From JBEIFW01 sp046081125 (GTDB taxonomy: Bacteria > Actinomycetota > Acidimicrobiia > Acidimicrobiales > Ilumatobacteraceae), in NCBI GenBank assembly GCA_046081125.1, contig JBJTVH010000097.1, positions 32,367-96,366 of the forward strand: a DNA stretch of 64,000 bases, read 5' to 3'. Under the pieces are notes generated by a model. That model had not been told where the DNA came from. It saw only the letters and a list, made by a program, of their open reading frames with translations, and did no database searches. Numbering within the stretch: the first letter of the stretch is position 1; the number at the start of each line of letters is the position of its first letter. Below are positions 52,127-60,267 of this stretch, piece by piece. The position numbers were made by a program, and so were the translations under genes.

Positions 52127-53016
52127 GCAGCGTGGTGGAGGCGCTCGCCGAACCGGGCCCGGTGGCGCCGGCCGGCTGCACCAGCCGCTGGTCGATCGGC
52201 GGCGCCGTTGCGCCGGAGGCCCGCCTGGTGCGCGCCCCGGCCGGCATCGTGCGGATCCAGCCCGAGGAGATGGTCGTGCACTGCGGGGCCGGGACGCCGG
52301 TCGACGAGCTCGAGGCGGCCCTGGCCGAGGTGGGCCAGCGCGTGGCGCTCCCGGCCGGCGGCACCGTGGGCGGTGCGCTCGCGGTCGGCCGCAGCGGCAT
52401 GTGCCGGCTCGGTCACGGCCCGGTGCGCGACACGCTGCTGCAGGCGCGCGTGGTGCTCGCGGACGGGACCGAGGTGCGCGCCGGCGGCCCGACGGTGAAG
52501 AACGTGAGCGGTTTCGACCTGTGCCGGCTGCTGGTCGGTTCGCTCGGCACGCTCGCCGTGCTCGGCGACGTGATCCTGCGGAGCCGCCCCCTGCCGGCCC
52601 GCCACGGGTGGTTCCGGGCGCCCGCCGGTGCCGACCCGGATGCCCTACGGGTGGCGTTGTTCCGGCCGAGCGCCGTGCTCTGGGACGGCACGACGACCTG
52701 GGTGTGCCTGGAAGGGCATCCCGACGACGTCGAACGCGAGGTGCGCGCCCACGGGCTCGAGGAGATCGCCGGCCCGCCGTCGCTGCCGACCGGGGGCCGG
52801 GCGTCGGTGCCACCAGCCGCCGTGGCGGGTTTTTCGGCCTACGACGGTTCGTTCGTCGCCGAGGGCGGCGTCGGCATCGTGCACCTCGACCGTCCCTGGG
52901 TGGCCCCACCCGTGGATCCGGTCGTGCGGGAGCTGAACCTCCGGGTGAAGCAGCAGTTCGATCCGACCGGCCGGCTCAGCCCGGGCCGCGACCCCCTGGT
53001 GCGAGGAGCGTCGTGA
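52117..53016 (+). CDS. glcE: Glycolate oxidase subunit GlcE
   Basis: A 299-residue FAD-binding subunit, about 50 residues shorter than E. coli GlcE. It shows the PCMH-type core (LPAGGTVGGALAVGRSG and KNVSGFDLCRLLVGSLGTLAVL). The Gly-rich first FAD loop is abbreviated near residue 20-30. ATG 52117 lies inside the end of glcD, and its stop overlaps the GTG of glcF (GTGA), so the operon is translationally linked. Confidence 0.9.
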   Translation: MDLSSVVEALAEPGPVAPAGCTSRWSIGGAVAPEARLVRAPAGIVRIQPEEMVVHCGAGTPVDELEAALAEVGQRVALPAGGTVGGALAVGRSGMCRLGHGPVRDTLLQARVVLADGTEVRAGGPTVKNVSGFDLCRLLVGSLGTLAVLGDVILRSRPLPARHGWFRAPAGADPDALRVALFRPSAVLWDGTTTWVCLEGHPDDVEREVRAHGLEEIAGPPSLPTGGRASVPPAAVAGFSAYDGSFVAEGGVGIVHLDRPWVAPPVDPVVRELNLRVKQQFDPTGRLSPGRDPLVRGAS

Positions 53017-54173
53017 AGCTGCACGTCGTCGACGACGAACTGGCGAGCTGCGTGAGCTGCGGGTTGTGCCTGCCGCACTGCCCGACCTACCGGGTCAGCG
53101 GGGAGGAGGCGGCCTCACCGCGGGGCCGGATCGCCGTGATGCGGTTGCTCCACTGGGAGGACGCTGCGCCCGACGACGAGGCGGTCGGATTCCTCGAGGC
53201 GTGCGTGCAGTGCCGCGCCTGCGAGACCGCGTGCCCGTCGGGCGTTCCGTACGGCCGGCTCATCGAAGGGGCCAAGGAGAGCCTCGCCGCCGCCGGCCGG
53301 ATCACGCCGCGCTGGCAGCGGCTCGCGTTCCGGATTCTCGGCCACCACCGGTTGCTCGTCGCCGGTTCCCGGGTGCTCGCACTCGCGCAACGGCTCCGCG
53401 TCGTGCCCCGGCGCTTGGGCCTGCCTCGCTTGCCGCTGCGGGCTGCGCCGCTGCGACCCGCAGCGCCGCCGCCCGGGGCGACACCGGTCTGGCTGTTCAC
53501 GGGCTGTGTCATGGACGCCTGGCAACGCGACGTGCACGCCGCCGCCCTTCGGGTGCTCGAAGCGGCCGGTGCGGCGGTCTCCCTGCCCGGTGCGGGCGCG
53601 GCCTGTTGCGGTGCCCTGCACGGCCACGCCGGCCTCGCCGACCCGGCCCGGGCGCTCGCCGCCCGAGTGATGCGGGCGTTGCCCGGCGACGCGCCCGTGC
53701 TGGTGGACTCGGCGGGCTGCGGCGCGGCGCTGAAGGACTACGGCCGCCTGATCGACACCGATGAGGCCCGGGCGTTCTCGGCCCGTGTGCTCGACGTGCA
53801 CGAGTGGCTCGCCCCCCGGATGCACCTCCTGCCGGCCGCCACCGCCCGGACCCGCGTGGTGGTGCAGGACCCGTGCCACCTGCGTCACGTGCAGAAGGCG
53901 CACCTACCGGTGCGCACCGTGCTCGATCACGTCGCCGAGGTGGTCGAACTCGACGACGACGGCCTGTGCTGCGGTGCCGGTGGCGCCTACTCGGCGTTGC
54001 ACCCCGAGACGGCTGCCGCGGTCCGGGACCGCAAACTCGCTGCGATCGCCCGGGCCGGAGGCGGCACGGTGGCGTCGGCGAATCCCGGTTGCCAGCTGCA
54101 CCTCGCCGCAGCCGGCGTGGACGCGGTCCACCCGCTCGTACTCGTGGACCGCGCCCTGCGGAAGCCTTCTTGA
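53013..54173 (+). CDS. glcF: Glycolate oxidase iron-sulfur subunit GlcF
   Basis: A 386-residue protein with two 4Fe-4S motifs (CVSCGLCLPHCP near 13-24, CVQCRACETACPSG near 67-80) followed by two CCG-type domains (ACCGALHGH and LCCGAGGAY). It passes electrons from the flavin subunits towards the membrane quinone pool. GTG 53013 has GAGGAG 4 bases upstream and overlaps the glcE stop. The operon ends here. Confidence 0.93.
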   Translation: MKLHVVDDELASCVSCGLCLPHCPTYRVSGEEAASPRGRIAVMRLLHWEDAAPDDEAVGFLEACVQCRACETACPSGVPYGRLIEGAKESLAAAGRITPRWQRLAFRILGHHRLLVAGSRVLALAQRLRVVPRRLGLPRLPLRAAPLRPAAPPPGATPVWLFTGCVMDAWQRDVHAAALRVLEAAGAAVSLPGAGAACCGALHGHAGLADPARALAARVMRALPGDAPVLVDSAGCGAALKDYGRLIDTDEARAFSARVLDVHEWLAPRMHLLPAATARTRVVVQDPCHLRHVQKAHLPVRTVLDHVAEVVELDDDGLCCGAGGAYSALHPETAAAVRDRKLAAIARAGGGTVASANPGCQLHLAAAGVDAVHPLVLVDRALRKPS

Positions 54174-54197
54174 CTGGACCGGGTCCGTCCGCTCACC

Positions 54198-54340
54198 TAC
54201 AATCAGTGCTTGTACGACTACTTGGAGTGACGTCCGAGGGAGCTCCTCGTGGGTCGTCGTGCGGGAACCTGCGTGGATCGGTCGTCCGGCCCACGCCCGC
54301 GGCGGAATCGTGCAGGGGGCCGGGGCAACCCGGCCCCCTG
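54198..54340 (+). ncRNA. Candidate small RNA between glcF and the PAC2 gene
   Basis: A TACAAT -10 box (54198-54203, five of six consensus bases) points into a gene-free stretch and is followed by a 12-bp hairpin with GCAA loop (54313-54340). A transcript of about 130 nt from near 54210 is implied. No good -35 is seen (TTGACT at 54170 is 22 bases away). No Rfam-type family is recognised, and a basic 56-codon frame from a GTG at 54251 inside it looks noncoding. Confidence 0.35.
54313..54340. terminator. Bidirectional GC hairpin with GCAA tetraloop
   Basis: CAGGGGGCCGGG and CCCGGCCCCCTG form a perfect 12-bp stem around GCAA. It lies 139 bases after glcF and 8 bases beyond the stop of the convergent PAC2 gene, so it can end both transcripts. 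No long T-run follows on either strand. Confidence 0.75.
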
Positions 54341-54348
54341 TTGCGTCG

Positions 54349-55233
54349 TCAGCCCTGCTCGCGCAGGAACCGCTCGAGCTCGGCGGCAAGCTCGTCGCCG
54401 CTCGGCAGCGGCCCGCTGAGCGGCTCGTCGAAGGGTGCTGGCGCGGGGGCCGAGGCGGCCTCGGCGTCGTAGACCTGTTCGAACTGGCCGACCATCGCGA
54501 CGTGCTCGGGATTGGCGACGACGAGCGCGTCGACCCGGGATCGCAGGACCTCGGCATCGGCTCGGAGCGCCTCGGCGCCCACCCGAACGCCGGCGACGTC
54601 GCCGAGGCCGGTGAGCAGCGCGTCGGCCGCAGCCGGGTACGGGGCGCCGGCGAGGTAGTGCGGCACCTGGGCCCACAGCCCGATCGCCGGTACGCCAGCC
54701 TGGGCGAAGGCCGACTCGAGCGCTGCCTCCACCCCGGCGGGCACGTCGAGGGAGTTGCGCAGGTAGGGCACCGATCGGGCCAGTTCCTCGGTGTTCGCCG
54801 TCATCGACAGCCGGGAGGGCCGGGTGTGCGGGGTGGCGAACGGGTACGCGCCGAGGCCGACGACGAGCCGCACGCCGGCGTTCGTGGCGAACTCGACGAC
54901 GTTGCGGCAGAACGCGTGCCACGCCATGTCCGGCTCGTGGCCGAGCAGGAGCAGCACGTCGTTGCCCTCGGCATCCCGGCCGGCTTTCAGCACGATCTCG
55001 GGCCAGACCAGCCCGGCGTTCACGCCGTCGCGCAGCGTCATCACGGGCCGGCGCGCCCGGAAGTCGAGGAACCGGTCACCGTCGAAGGTGGCGATCGGCC
55101 GAGCGGCGACCGCCGCGTCGAGGGTGGTGGCCGCCAGCGCAGCGGCGCCCCCGGCGTCGATCCAACCGGCGAGCATCACGACCAGCACCGGGGCCGACAG
55201 CTCGGGCTGCTCGTGGACGACGAGGTCGCTCAT
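54349..55233 (-). CDS. PAC2 family (proteasome assembly chaperone-like) protein
   Basis: A 294-residue protein of the PAC2/COG2047 family. Family features: VLVVMLAGWIDAGGAAALAA at the start, then DFRARRPVM, PEIVLKAGRD and LLLGHEPDMAWHAF. In actinobacteria these are called carboxylate-amine ligase or PAC2 proteins and their function is unsettled; in eukaryotes the fold assembles proteasomes, and no proteasome gene is in view here. ATG 55233 overlaps the stop of the upstream kinase gene (ATGA). The C-terminal tail is Glu/Ala-rich. Confidence 0.88.
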   Translation of the reverse strand: MSDLVVHEQPELSAPVLVVMLAGWIDAGGAAALAATTLDAAVAARPIATFDGDRFLDFRARRPVMTLRDGVNAGLVWPEIVLKAGRDAEGNDVLLLLGHEPDMAWHAFCRNVVEFATNAGVRLVVGLGAYPFATPHTRPSRLSMTANTEELARSVPYLRNSLDVPAGVEAALESAFAQAGVPAIGLWAQVPHYLAGAPYPAAADALLTGLGDVAGVRVGAEALRADAEVLRSRVDALVVANPEHVAMVGQFEQVYDAEAASAPAPAPFDEPLSGPLPSGDELAAELERFLREQG

Positions 55234-56294
55234 CGCAACCCCGACGCCTGCTCGAGCGCCTGCTCGGCCGCCCGCTCCACCTGCACGGCGAACGGTCGCA
55301 GCTCCTCGGGGTCGCGGGAACCCATCGCGCCGTGCAGGTAGCGGGCGTAGACGCCCTCGAGCACGCAGGCGAGCTTCCACGAGGCGAAGGCGAGGTGGAA
55401 CCGGATGGGGCCGAGATCGCGCCCCGACACCGCCGCGTATCGCTCGAGCAGCGCCGCTCTGTCGAGGAAGCCGGGAGCCGTGGTCGCCGACCCCTGCCAG
55501 GCGTTGGGCGTGTCGGTCGGACCCGTCCAGTAGGTGGCGAGGAGCGCGATGTCGGCGAGCGGGTCGCCCAGGGTGCAGATCTCCCAGTCGAGCACGGCAA
55601 GCACCTCGCCACGGGCATCGACCATGGTGTTGTCGAGGCGGTAGTCGCCGTGGACGACGGTGGCCGGTCCCTGCGGGGGGATGCGATCGATCAGCCGGTC
55701 GTGGACCTCGTCGATCGCCCGGAGCTCCCGGGTCTTCTGGGCGTTCCACTGCCCGTACCAGCGGCGCAACTGCCGAGCGATGTACCCGTCGTGGCGACCG
55801 AGGTCGCCGAGGCCGACCGCAGCGGGATCGAGGCCGTGGAGTGCCGCCAGCGTGTCCACGAGCGACTCCGAGGCGTGCCGCCGTGCTGCTTCGTCGAGTG
55901 CAGCCTCCGCGGCGGCGCGGTCGCGCAGCACCAGCCCGTCGACGTAGGCCATCACGTAGAACGGGGCTCCGGTGACCGAGGTGTCGCTGCACAGCCCGAG
56001 GGCCGGCGGCACCGGCACCGTCGTGCCGGCCAGGGCGGCGATGATGCGGTGCTCACGCCCCATGTCGTGCGCCGAGGCCAGCAGCGCGCCGAGTGGTGGT
56101 CGCCGCAGCACGTAGCGAGCGCCGTCGGCGCCCGTGACGGCGTAGGTCAGGTTGGAGTGGCCGCCTGCGATGACGTCGTACCGGAACGGTCCTCGGGCAC
56201 CGGGCACGTGTCGTTCCAGCCAGGCGCCGACGCCGGGCACGTCGATGCCGGGCACGTCGAGCGGGACCGCTGCGGTGTCGTGGTCGGACGCCAT
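55230..56294 (-). CDS. Aminoglycoside-phosphotransferase-fold kinase (second of two), ACAD10/11-like
   Basis: A 354-residue kinase. Gly-rich loop GGHSNLTYAVTG, ATP-site YVLRRPP, catalytic VVHGDYRLDNTMV and metal-binding VLDWEICTLGDPLADIALL are intact; this set with FASWKLACVLEGVYAR is typical of the phosphotransferase family paired with acyl-CoA dehydrogenases. It likely phosphorylates a hydroxyacyl-type metabolite. It is more like the ACAD10 kinase domain than the kinase at 41-42 kb. It heads a two-gene unit with the PAC2 gene and has its own -10 element. Confidence 0.9.
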   Translation of the reverse strand: MASDHDTAAVPLDVPGIDVPGVGAWLERHVPGARGPFRYDVIAGGHSNLTYAVTGADGARYVLRRPPLGALLASAHDMGREHRIIAALAGTTVPVPPALGLCSDTSVTGAPFYVMAYVDGLVLRDRAAAEAALDEAARRHASESLVDTLAALHGLDPAAVGLGDLGRHDGYIARQLRRWYGQWNAQKTRELRAIDEVHDRLIDRIPPQGPATVVHGDYRLDNTMVDARGEVLAVLDWEICTLGDPLADIALLATYWTGPTDTPNAWQGSATTAPGFLDRAALLERYAAVSGRDLGPIRFHLAFASWKLACVLEGVYARYLHGAMGSRDPEELRPFAVQVERAAEQALEQASGLR

Positions 56295-56303
56295 CGACGA
56301 CCG

Positions 56304-56309
56304 ACGCTA
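56304..56309 (-). promoter_or_regulatory. Leaderless -10 element of the second phosphotransferase gene
   Basis: TAGCGT ends 9 bases before ATG 56294. Confidence 0.5.
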
Positions 56310-56345
56310 CCGCTCGACGCTGCTGAGCCGCCGAGCGGACCCCGG

Positions 56346-56351
56346 TAGGCT
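56346..56351 (+). promoter_or_regulatory. Leaderless -10 element of the thioredoxin-TPR gene
   Basis: TAGGCT ends 8 bases before ATG 56360. Confidence 0.5.
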
Positions 56352-56359
56352 CCGCCGCC

Positions 56360-57064
56360 ATGTCGATCGACGTCACCGATGCCACCTTCGAGGCCGAGGT
56401 CATCGAGCGGTCCCGTTCGGTGCCCGTGGTCGTCGACCTGTGGGCGCCCTGGTGCGGGCCGTGCCGCACCCTCGGTCCGATCCTCGACAAGGTCGTCGGC
56501 GAGACCGCCGGCCAGGTGACGCTCGTGAAGGTCAACATCGACGAGAACCCGGGGATCGCGCAGGCGTTCCGGGTGCAGTCGATCCCGTTGGTCGTGGCGA
56601 TCAAGGACGGTCAGGCCGTCGACGGATTCCTCGGGGCCTACCCCGAGCACGAGGTGCGGCGCTTCGTCGAGGCGCTGCTGCCGAGCGAGGCCGAGTCGGC
56701 CCTCGCGGCCCTCGTCGCCGCGGGCGACGAGGCGAGCCTGGAGCAGGCCCTGTCCATCGATCCCGGCCACACCGAGGCCGTGCTGGCGCTCGCCGCACTG
56801 CGCATCGACCAAGGGCGGCCCGACGATGCGCTCGCCCTGCTCGCCCGGCTCCCCGAAACCGACGAGGTGCGGGCTCTGGCCGCCCGGGCCCGCCTGGCCG
56901 GCGAGCCCCAGGACGACTACGACGCAGCGCTGACGGCGCTGCTCGACCGGGTGAAGGCCGAGCCGGAGGCCCGCCAGGAGTTCGTCGACATTCTCGAGGT
57001 GATGGGCCCCGACGATCCTCGTACGGCCAAGTACCGCAAGGCGCTCACCAGCCGCCTGTTCTGA
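56360..57064 (+). CDS. Thioredoxin-TPR co-chaperone (YbbN/CnoX-like)
   Basis: A 234-residue protein. Residues 1-107 are a thioredoxin domain with WCGPC (Cys32, Cys35) and the cis-proline in SIPLVVAIK; residues 112-234 are short TPR-like helices (TEAVLALAALRIDQGRPDDALALL). E. coli CnoX of this architecture protects proteins during bleach stress and hands them to GroEL or DnaK; many homologues, like this, keep both cysteines and may also act as an oxidoreductase. It sits alone, 65 bases from the divergent kinase. Confidence 0.9.
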   Translation: MSIDVTDATFEAEVIERSRSVPVVVDLWAPWCGPCRTLGPILDKVVGETAGQVTLVKVNIDENPGIAQAFRVQSIPLVVAIKDGQAVDGFLGAYPEHEVRRFVEALLPSEAESALAALVAAGDEASLEQALSIDPGHTEAVLALAALRIDQGRPDDALALLARLPETDEVRALAARARLAGEPQDDYDAALTALLDRVKAEPEARQEFVDILEVMGPDDPRTAKYRKALTSRLF

Positions 57065-57126
57065 GCCTGCGCGCACCGTCTGTTCCGAGGCGGGCTGGCC
57101 TGGTCCGGCGGGTCGGGATCGGTCGC

Positions 57127-57132
57127 TAGGGT
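57127..57132 (+). promoter_or_regulatory. Leaderless -10 element of the HExxH protein gene
   Basis: TAGGGT ends 7 bases before GTG 57140 and overlaps the alternative GTG at 57131, which supports the later start. Confidence 0.45.
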
Positions 57133-57139
57133 GCGCGGG

Positions 57140-57490
57140 GTGCGGATCGAGCGGCGCAACGGCTACGTGGTGATCCACGGGGGGCCGGTTCCCCGCGGGT
57201 CGTCGGCCATCACCCTGGGCCCGGTGATCGTGTTCCGGTCCGGCGTGGCCGAGCGGCCGTACCTGCTCAACCACGAACTGGTCCACGTCCGACAGTGGCG
57301 CCGGTACGGCGTCGCCGGGTTCGCGCTGCGCTATGTCGGGGGCTACGCACTGTGGCGCCTGCGCGGCAAGGGCCATTGGGGTGCCTACCGGCGCATCCCG
57401 TTCGAGATCGAGGCCGACTGGGTGGCTCGTCGGCTCCTCACGGCCGAGCCTGAACGGGCCGAGGCCCGTCACCCGGTCGACACGCAGTAG
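57140..57490 (+). CDS. Minimal HExxH zinc-peptidase-like protein
   Basis: A 116-residue soluble protein with a single HELVH motif (45-49) in PYLLNHELVHVRQWRR, the pattern used by gluzincin-type metallopeptidases, and a Glu in IPFEIEADWVARR about 40 residues later that could be the third ligand. An amphipathic or short membrane-like stretch follows the motif (VAGFALRYVGGYALW). No full peptidase domain can be built, so it may bind zinc without hydrolysis. It precedes comEA by 55 bases. Confidence 0.65.
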   Translation: MRIERRNGYVVIHGGPVPRGSSAITLGPVIVFRSGVAERPYLLNHELVHVRQWRRYGVAGFALRYVGGYALWRLRGKGHWGAYRRIPFEIEADWVARRLLTAEPERAEARHPVDTQ

Positions 57491-57545
57491 TTTCTCCGAC
57501 GGCTCCCCTGCGGTCCCGGCGTTGCGCCGGAGGCTGGAGGTCGTG

Positions 57546-58241
57546 ATGCCTGAGCTCGTCCGCCCGGTCCCGCCACGGTCGTGGGGCGACCGGGTGCGTG
57601 CGGCGCTCGTCGCCCTGACGTGGGGTCGGGTCGCATCGGGTGCGGGTGCGATCCTGGTGGTCGCCGCGACGGCGTGGTGGCTGCTGTCGGCGCCGCCGGC
57701 ACCGGTGGAACGCAGCCTGCCCCGGGCCGGCGGCACGTCCACGACGGCCGCTGCGCCGACCGGCAGCGGCGCCCGGCCCGTGGCGGCGGCGTCCGGTCCG
57801 GGCCCGACGACGGTCGTCGTCCACGTGGTCGGGGCGGTGGTTCGGCCCGGCGTGGTCACGGTCGCTGCGGGAGGTCGCGTTGCGGACGCCGTGGCGGCTG
57901 CGGGCGGCCCGGGGCCCGAGGCCGACCTTGTTGCCGTCAACCTCGCCGCCCGTCTCGCCGACGGTCAACGCATCGTCGTTCCCCGGGTTGGCCAGATCGT
58001 CCCCGCCGCCCCGAGCGTCGCCGCCGGTGCCGGCGACGGCTCGCCAGGCGAACCGCTCGACTTGAACGAGGCGACCCAGGCGCAGCTCGAGGACCTCCCC
58101 GGCATCGGGCCGGCGACCGCATCGGCGATCCTGACCCAGCGAGAGCGGGTCGGGCGTTTCCTGCGGGTGGAGGACCTGCTCGAGGTCCGGGGAATCGGCC
58201 CGGCCCGCCTCGAAGACCTGCGTTCCCGGGTGCGGGTATGA
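57546..58241 (+). CDS. comEA: Competence protein ComEA (DNA receptor)
   Basis: A 231-residue protein: one membrane anchor at about 31-48, an Ala/Pro/Thr-rich linker, an SLBB domain (VVHVVGAVVRPGVVTVAAGG) and a C-terminal helix-hairpin-helix pair (LDLNEATQAQLEDLPGIGPATASAIL). ComEA binds double-stranded DNA outside the membrane during natural transformation and hands it to ComEC, encoded 500 bases downstream. ATG 57546 follows a GGAGG region about 10 bases upstream. Confidence 0.9.
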   Translation: MPELVRPVPPRSWGDRVRAALVALTWGRVASGAGAILVVAATAWWLLSAPPAPVERSLPRAGGTSTTAAAPTGSGARPVAAASGPGPTTVVVHVVGAVVRPGVVTVAAGGRVADAVAAAGGPGPEADLVAVNLAARLADGQRIVVPRVGQIVPAAPSVAAGAGDGSPGEPLDLNEATQAQLEDLPGIGPATASAILTQRERVGRFLRVEDLLEVRGIGPARLEDLRSRVRV

Positions 58242-58273
58242 CGTCGCACCGCGGCGCGCCGGCCAATCGCGGG

Positions 58274-58732
58274 TCAGAGGCCGAACACGCCCTCGCCGTA
58301 CCGTTGCGCCAGGATCCACAGCCCCACGCCGGTGCCGACCCACACGCTGCCCAGCACCCACGCGAATTCCGAGCACCAGTTGCGCCACGACGCCACGGGG
58401 GACCGGGTGGCGCGCCGGGCGGCCAGCCAGCCGAGCGCAAGCCAGAACAGCACGCTCGTGACGGCGGCACCGGCGTAGCGAACCGCACCGTCCTGCAGCG
58501 GGATGCCCCACAGCAGGGTGGTGGGGAAGGCGAGCGCAGGCAGGATCCACGATGCCGTCACCTGCGATATGCAGGCGCCCTCGCACGCCACGGCGGGCTT
58601 GAGCATCGCCGACGTTGCCAGTGCCACCGCCGGTACGACCAGGCCGGCGAACGGTCCGACCGTGCGTAGCCGCCGTCGGTACGCCAGGGGGCCCCGACGG
58701 ATCGGGCGGGGGGCGAGGTCGACCACGGCCAT
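58274..58732 (-). CDS. Four-helix membrane protein of unknown function
   Basis: A 152-residue membrane protein between comEA and comEC, on the opposite strand. Helices lie at about 26-44, 63-81, 87-103 and 122-141; two cysteines (ACEGACIS) sit in the loop after the first helix. I do not recognise its family. ATG 58732 is 7 bases after a TACCAT -10 element, which itself lies over the first codons assigned to comEC. Confidence 0.65.
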   Translation of the reverse strand: MAVVDLAPRPIRRGPLAYRRRLRTVGPFAGLVVPAVALATSAMLKPAVACEGACISQVTASWILPALAFPTTLLWGIPLQDGAVRYAGAAVTSVLFWLALGWLAARRATRSPVASWRNWCSEFAWVLGSVWVGTGVGLWILAQRYGEGVFGL

Positions 58733-58739
58733 CGGGGCG

Positions 58740-58745
58740 ATGGTA
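58740..58745 (-). promoter_or_regulatory. Leaderless -10 element of the four-helix membrane protein gene
   Basis: TACCAT ends 7 bases before ATG 58732 and overlaps the first codons of the divergent comEC as annotated. Confidence 0.4.
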
Positions 58746-60209
58746 CCGGCCGGCCCCGGTCGGGGGGTGGCGTTGCCGGGTGTGCCGTCCGACCGCGCCG
58801 TGGTCGTTCTCGCGCTCGCCGCCAGCGCCGCAGCCTGGAGCGCGCCGGCGCCCGGAGGCTGGGTGCCCGCCGTCGCGGCCGGCGCCGTTGCCGTGGCGTT
58901 CGGCGCGCGGTCTCGCCGTTGGTGGCTCGTCGTCGTCGGGGTGGCGATGGTCGGGTCCGGCCTCGCGACCCGCGCCTGGGACGGGCTCGGCACCGTGCGC
59001 GCCGCTCCGTTCACCGGCACGGTGACGTTCGCAAGCGACCCGGAGCGCGTGGGACCACGGGTGCGGGTGGTGGTGCGCCACGACGGCCGGCGCTACGAGG
59101 CCTGGGCGGATGGGGGGACGGCCCGCAAACTCGCGCTGCGCTCCGCAGGGGAGGAGGCCACCGTGCAGGGTCGCACCGCACCGGTCTCGGGAGCGACGGC
59201 CCGCCGTCTCGCCGCCGTGCACGTCGCTGGCCGCATGGAGATCGACGTGGTGGCCGACACCGCACCCGGGGCGGCGCCGGCCCGGGCGGCAAATCGCATC
59301 CGCAGCGCCGTCTCGAGTGGCGTGGCGGGCCTTCCCCCGGCCGAGCGGGCGCTGTTCCTCGGACTCGTCCTCGGCGACGACCGGGCCCAACCGGCCGACG
59401 TGGTCGACGATTTCCGATCCTCCGGCTTGTCGCACCTCACGGCGGTGTCGGGCCAGAACGTGGCCTATGTGCTCGCGTCGGCCGCACCGGTGCTGCGTCG
59501 CCTCGGCCGCCGCAGCAGAGTGGTCGCTGCGCTGATGCTGCTCGCCGCGTTCGCGCTCGTGACCCGCTTCGAGCCTTCGGTGCTCCGGGCGACGGCCATG
59601 GCCGCCGTCGTCACGCTCACCGCGCTCGCCGATCGCCGCCAACCGGTGCTGCGCGTGCTCGCGCTGTCGGTCGTGGTGTGCACGTTGCTCGACCCGTTCC
59701 TCGTGCATCGGGTCGGGTGGTGGCTGTCGGTCGGGGCGACGGCGGGGATCGCCGTGCTCGCCCGCCCCCTCGCCGATCGGCTCCCGGGCCCGCGTCCGCT
59801 CGCCGAGGTCGTCGCGGTCAGCGCCGCGGCGCAGGTCGGGGTGGCCCCGATCCAGGCGCTGGTGTTCGACGGCTTAGCGGTGGCGTCCCTGCCAGCCAAC
59901 GTCCTGGCGGCACCGGCGGCTGCACCGGTGATGGGCTACGGGGTGCCGGTCGCGCTGGCCTCGTTGGTGCTCCCCGAGCCGGTGAGCACCGTGCTGCAGC
60001 TACCGCTGCGGCTGTGCCTGCGCTGGTTGCTGCTCGTCGCCCGACTTGGCGCGGCGCTCCCGGCGGGGACCGTCGCCGGCGTCGGGGTCGCCGTCGCCGC
60101 AGTGGGTGTCGCCGTGGCTGCGCTGGCGCCGCGTCGTGCGCTGCGCCGCCTCGGCGTGGGCCTGGTCGCCGTGGCGCTCGGAGTCGCCGCTGCGCAGAGC
60201 CTGCGTTGA
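58740..60209 (+). CDS. comEC: Competence channel ComEC, without C-terminal metallo-beta-lactamase domain
   Basis: A 489-residue polytopic membrane protein. The first 70 residues hold three short helices, then a DUF4131/OB-like domain (about 85-165), then the ComEC/Rec2 domain with GLSHLTAVSGQNVAYVLA and nine or so helices. The beta-lactamase-like nuclease domain of Bacillus ComEC is absent, as in many actinobacteria. It should form the pore that brings single-stranded DNA into the cell. The start is uncertain: ATG 58740 is used, but GTG 58767 (after a G-rich stretch) is an alternative. Confidence 0.88.
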   Translation: MVPAGPGRGVALPGVPSDRAVVVLALAASAAAWSAPAPGGWVPAVAAGAVAVAFGARSRRWWLVVVGVAMVGSGLATRAWDGLGTVRAAPFTGTVTFASDPERVGPRVRVVVRHDGRRYEAWADGGTARKLALRSAGEEATVQGRTAPVSGATARRLAAVHVAGRMEIDVVADTAPGAAPARAANRIRSAVSSGVAGLPPAERALFLGLVLGDDRAQPADVVDDFRSSGLSHLTAVSGQNVAYVLASAAPVLRRLGRRSRVVAALMLLAAFALVTRFEPSVLRATAMAAVVTLTALADRRQPVLRVLALSVVVCTLLDPFLVHRVGWWLSVGATAGIAVLARPLADRLPGPRPLAEVVAVSAAAQVGVAPIQALVFDGLAVASLPANVLAAPAAAPVMGYGVPVALASLVLPEPVSTVLQLPLRLCLRWLLLVARLGAALPAGTVAGVGVAVAAVGVAVAALAPRRALRRLGVGLVAVALGVAAAQSLR

Positions 60210-60254
60210 GCGGCATCGGTGCGCGACGCCCCGACCACCCCGGAGGCCGAACGG

Positions 60255-60260
60255 TATGGT
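60255..60260 (+). promoter_or_regulatory. Leaderless -10 element of the folP2-like gene
   Basis: TATGGT ends 7 bases before ATG 60268. It covers the earlier ATG at 60256, so the later codon is the better start. Confidence 0.5.
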
Positions 60261-60267
60261 TGGGGCG

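Noticed and set aside
54251..54421. A basic 56-codon frame from a GTG with AGGGAG upstream in the glcF-PAC2 gap
   Set aside because: It runs through the terminator hairpin and into the antisense of PAC2; composition is random Arg/Ala-rich.
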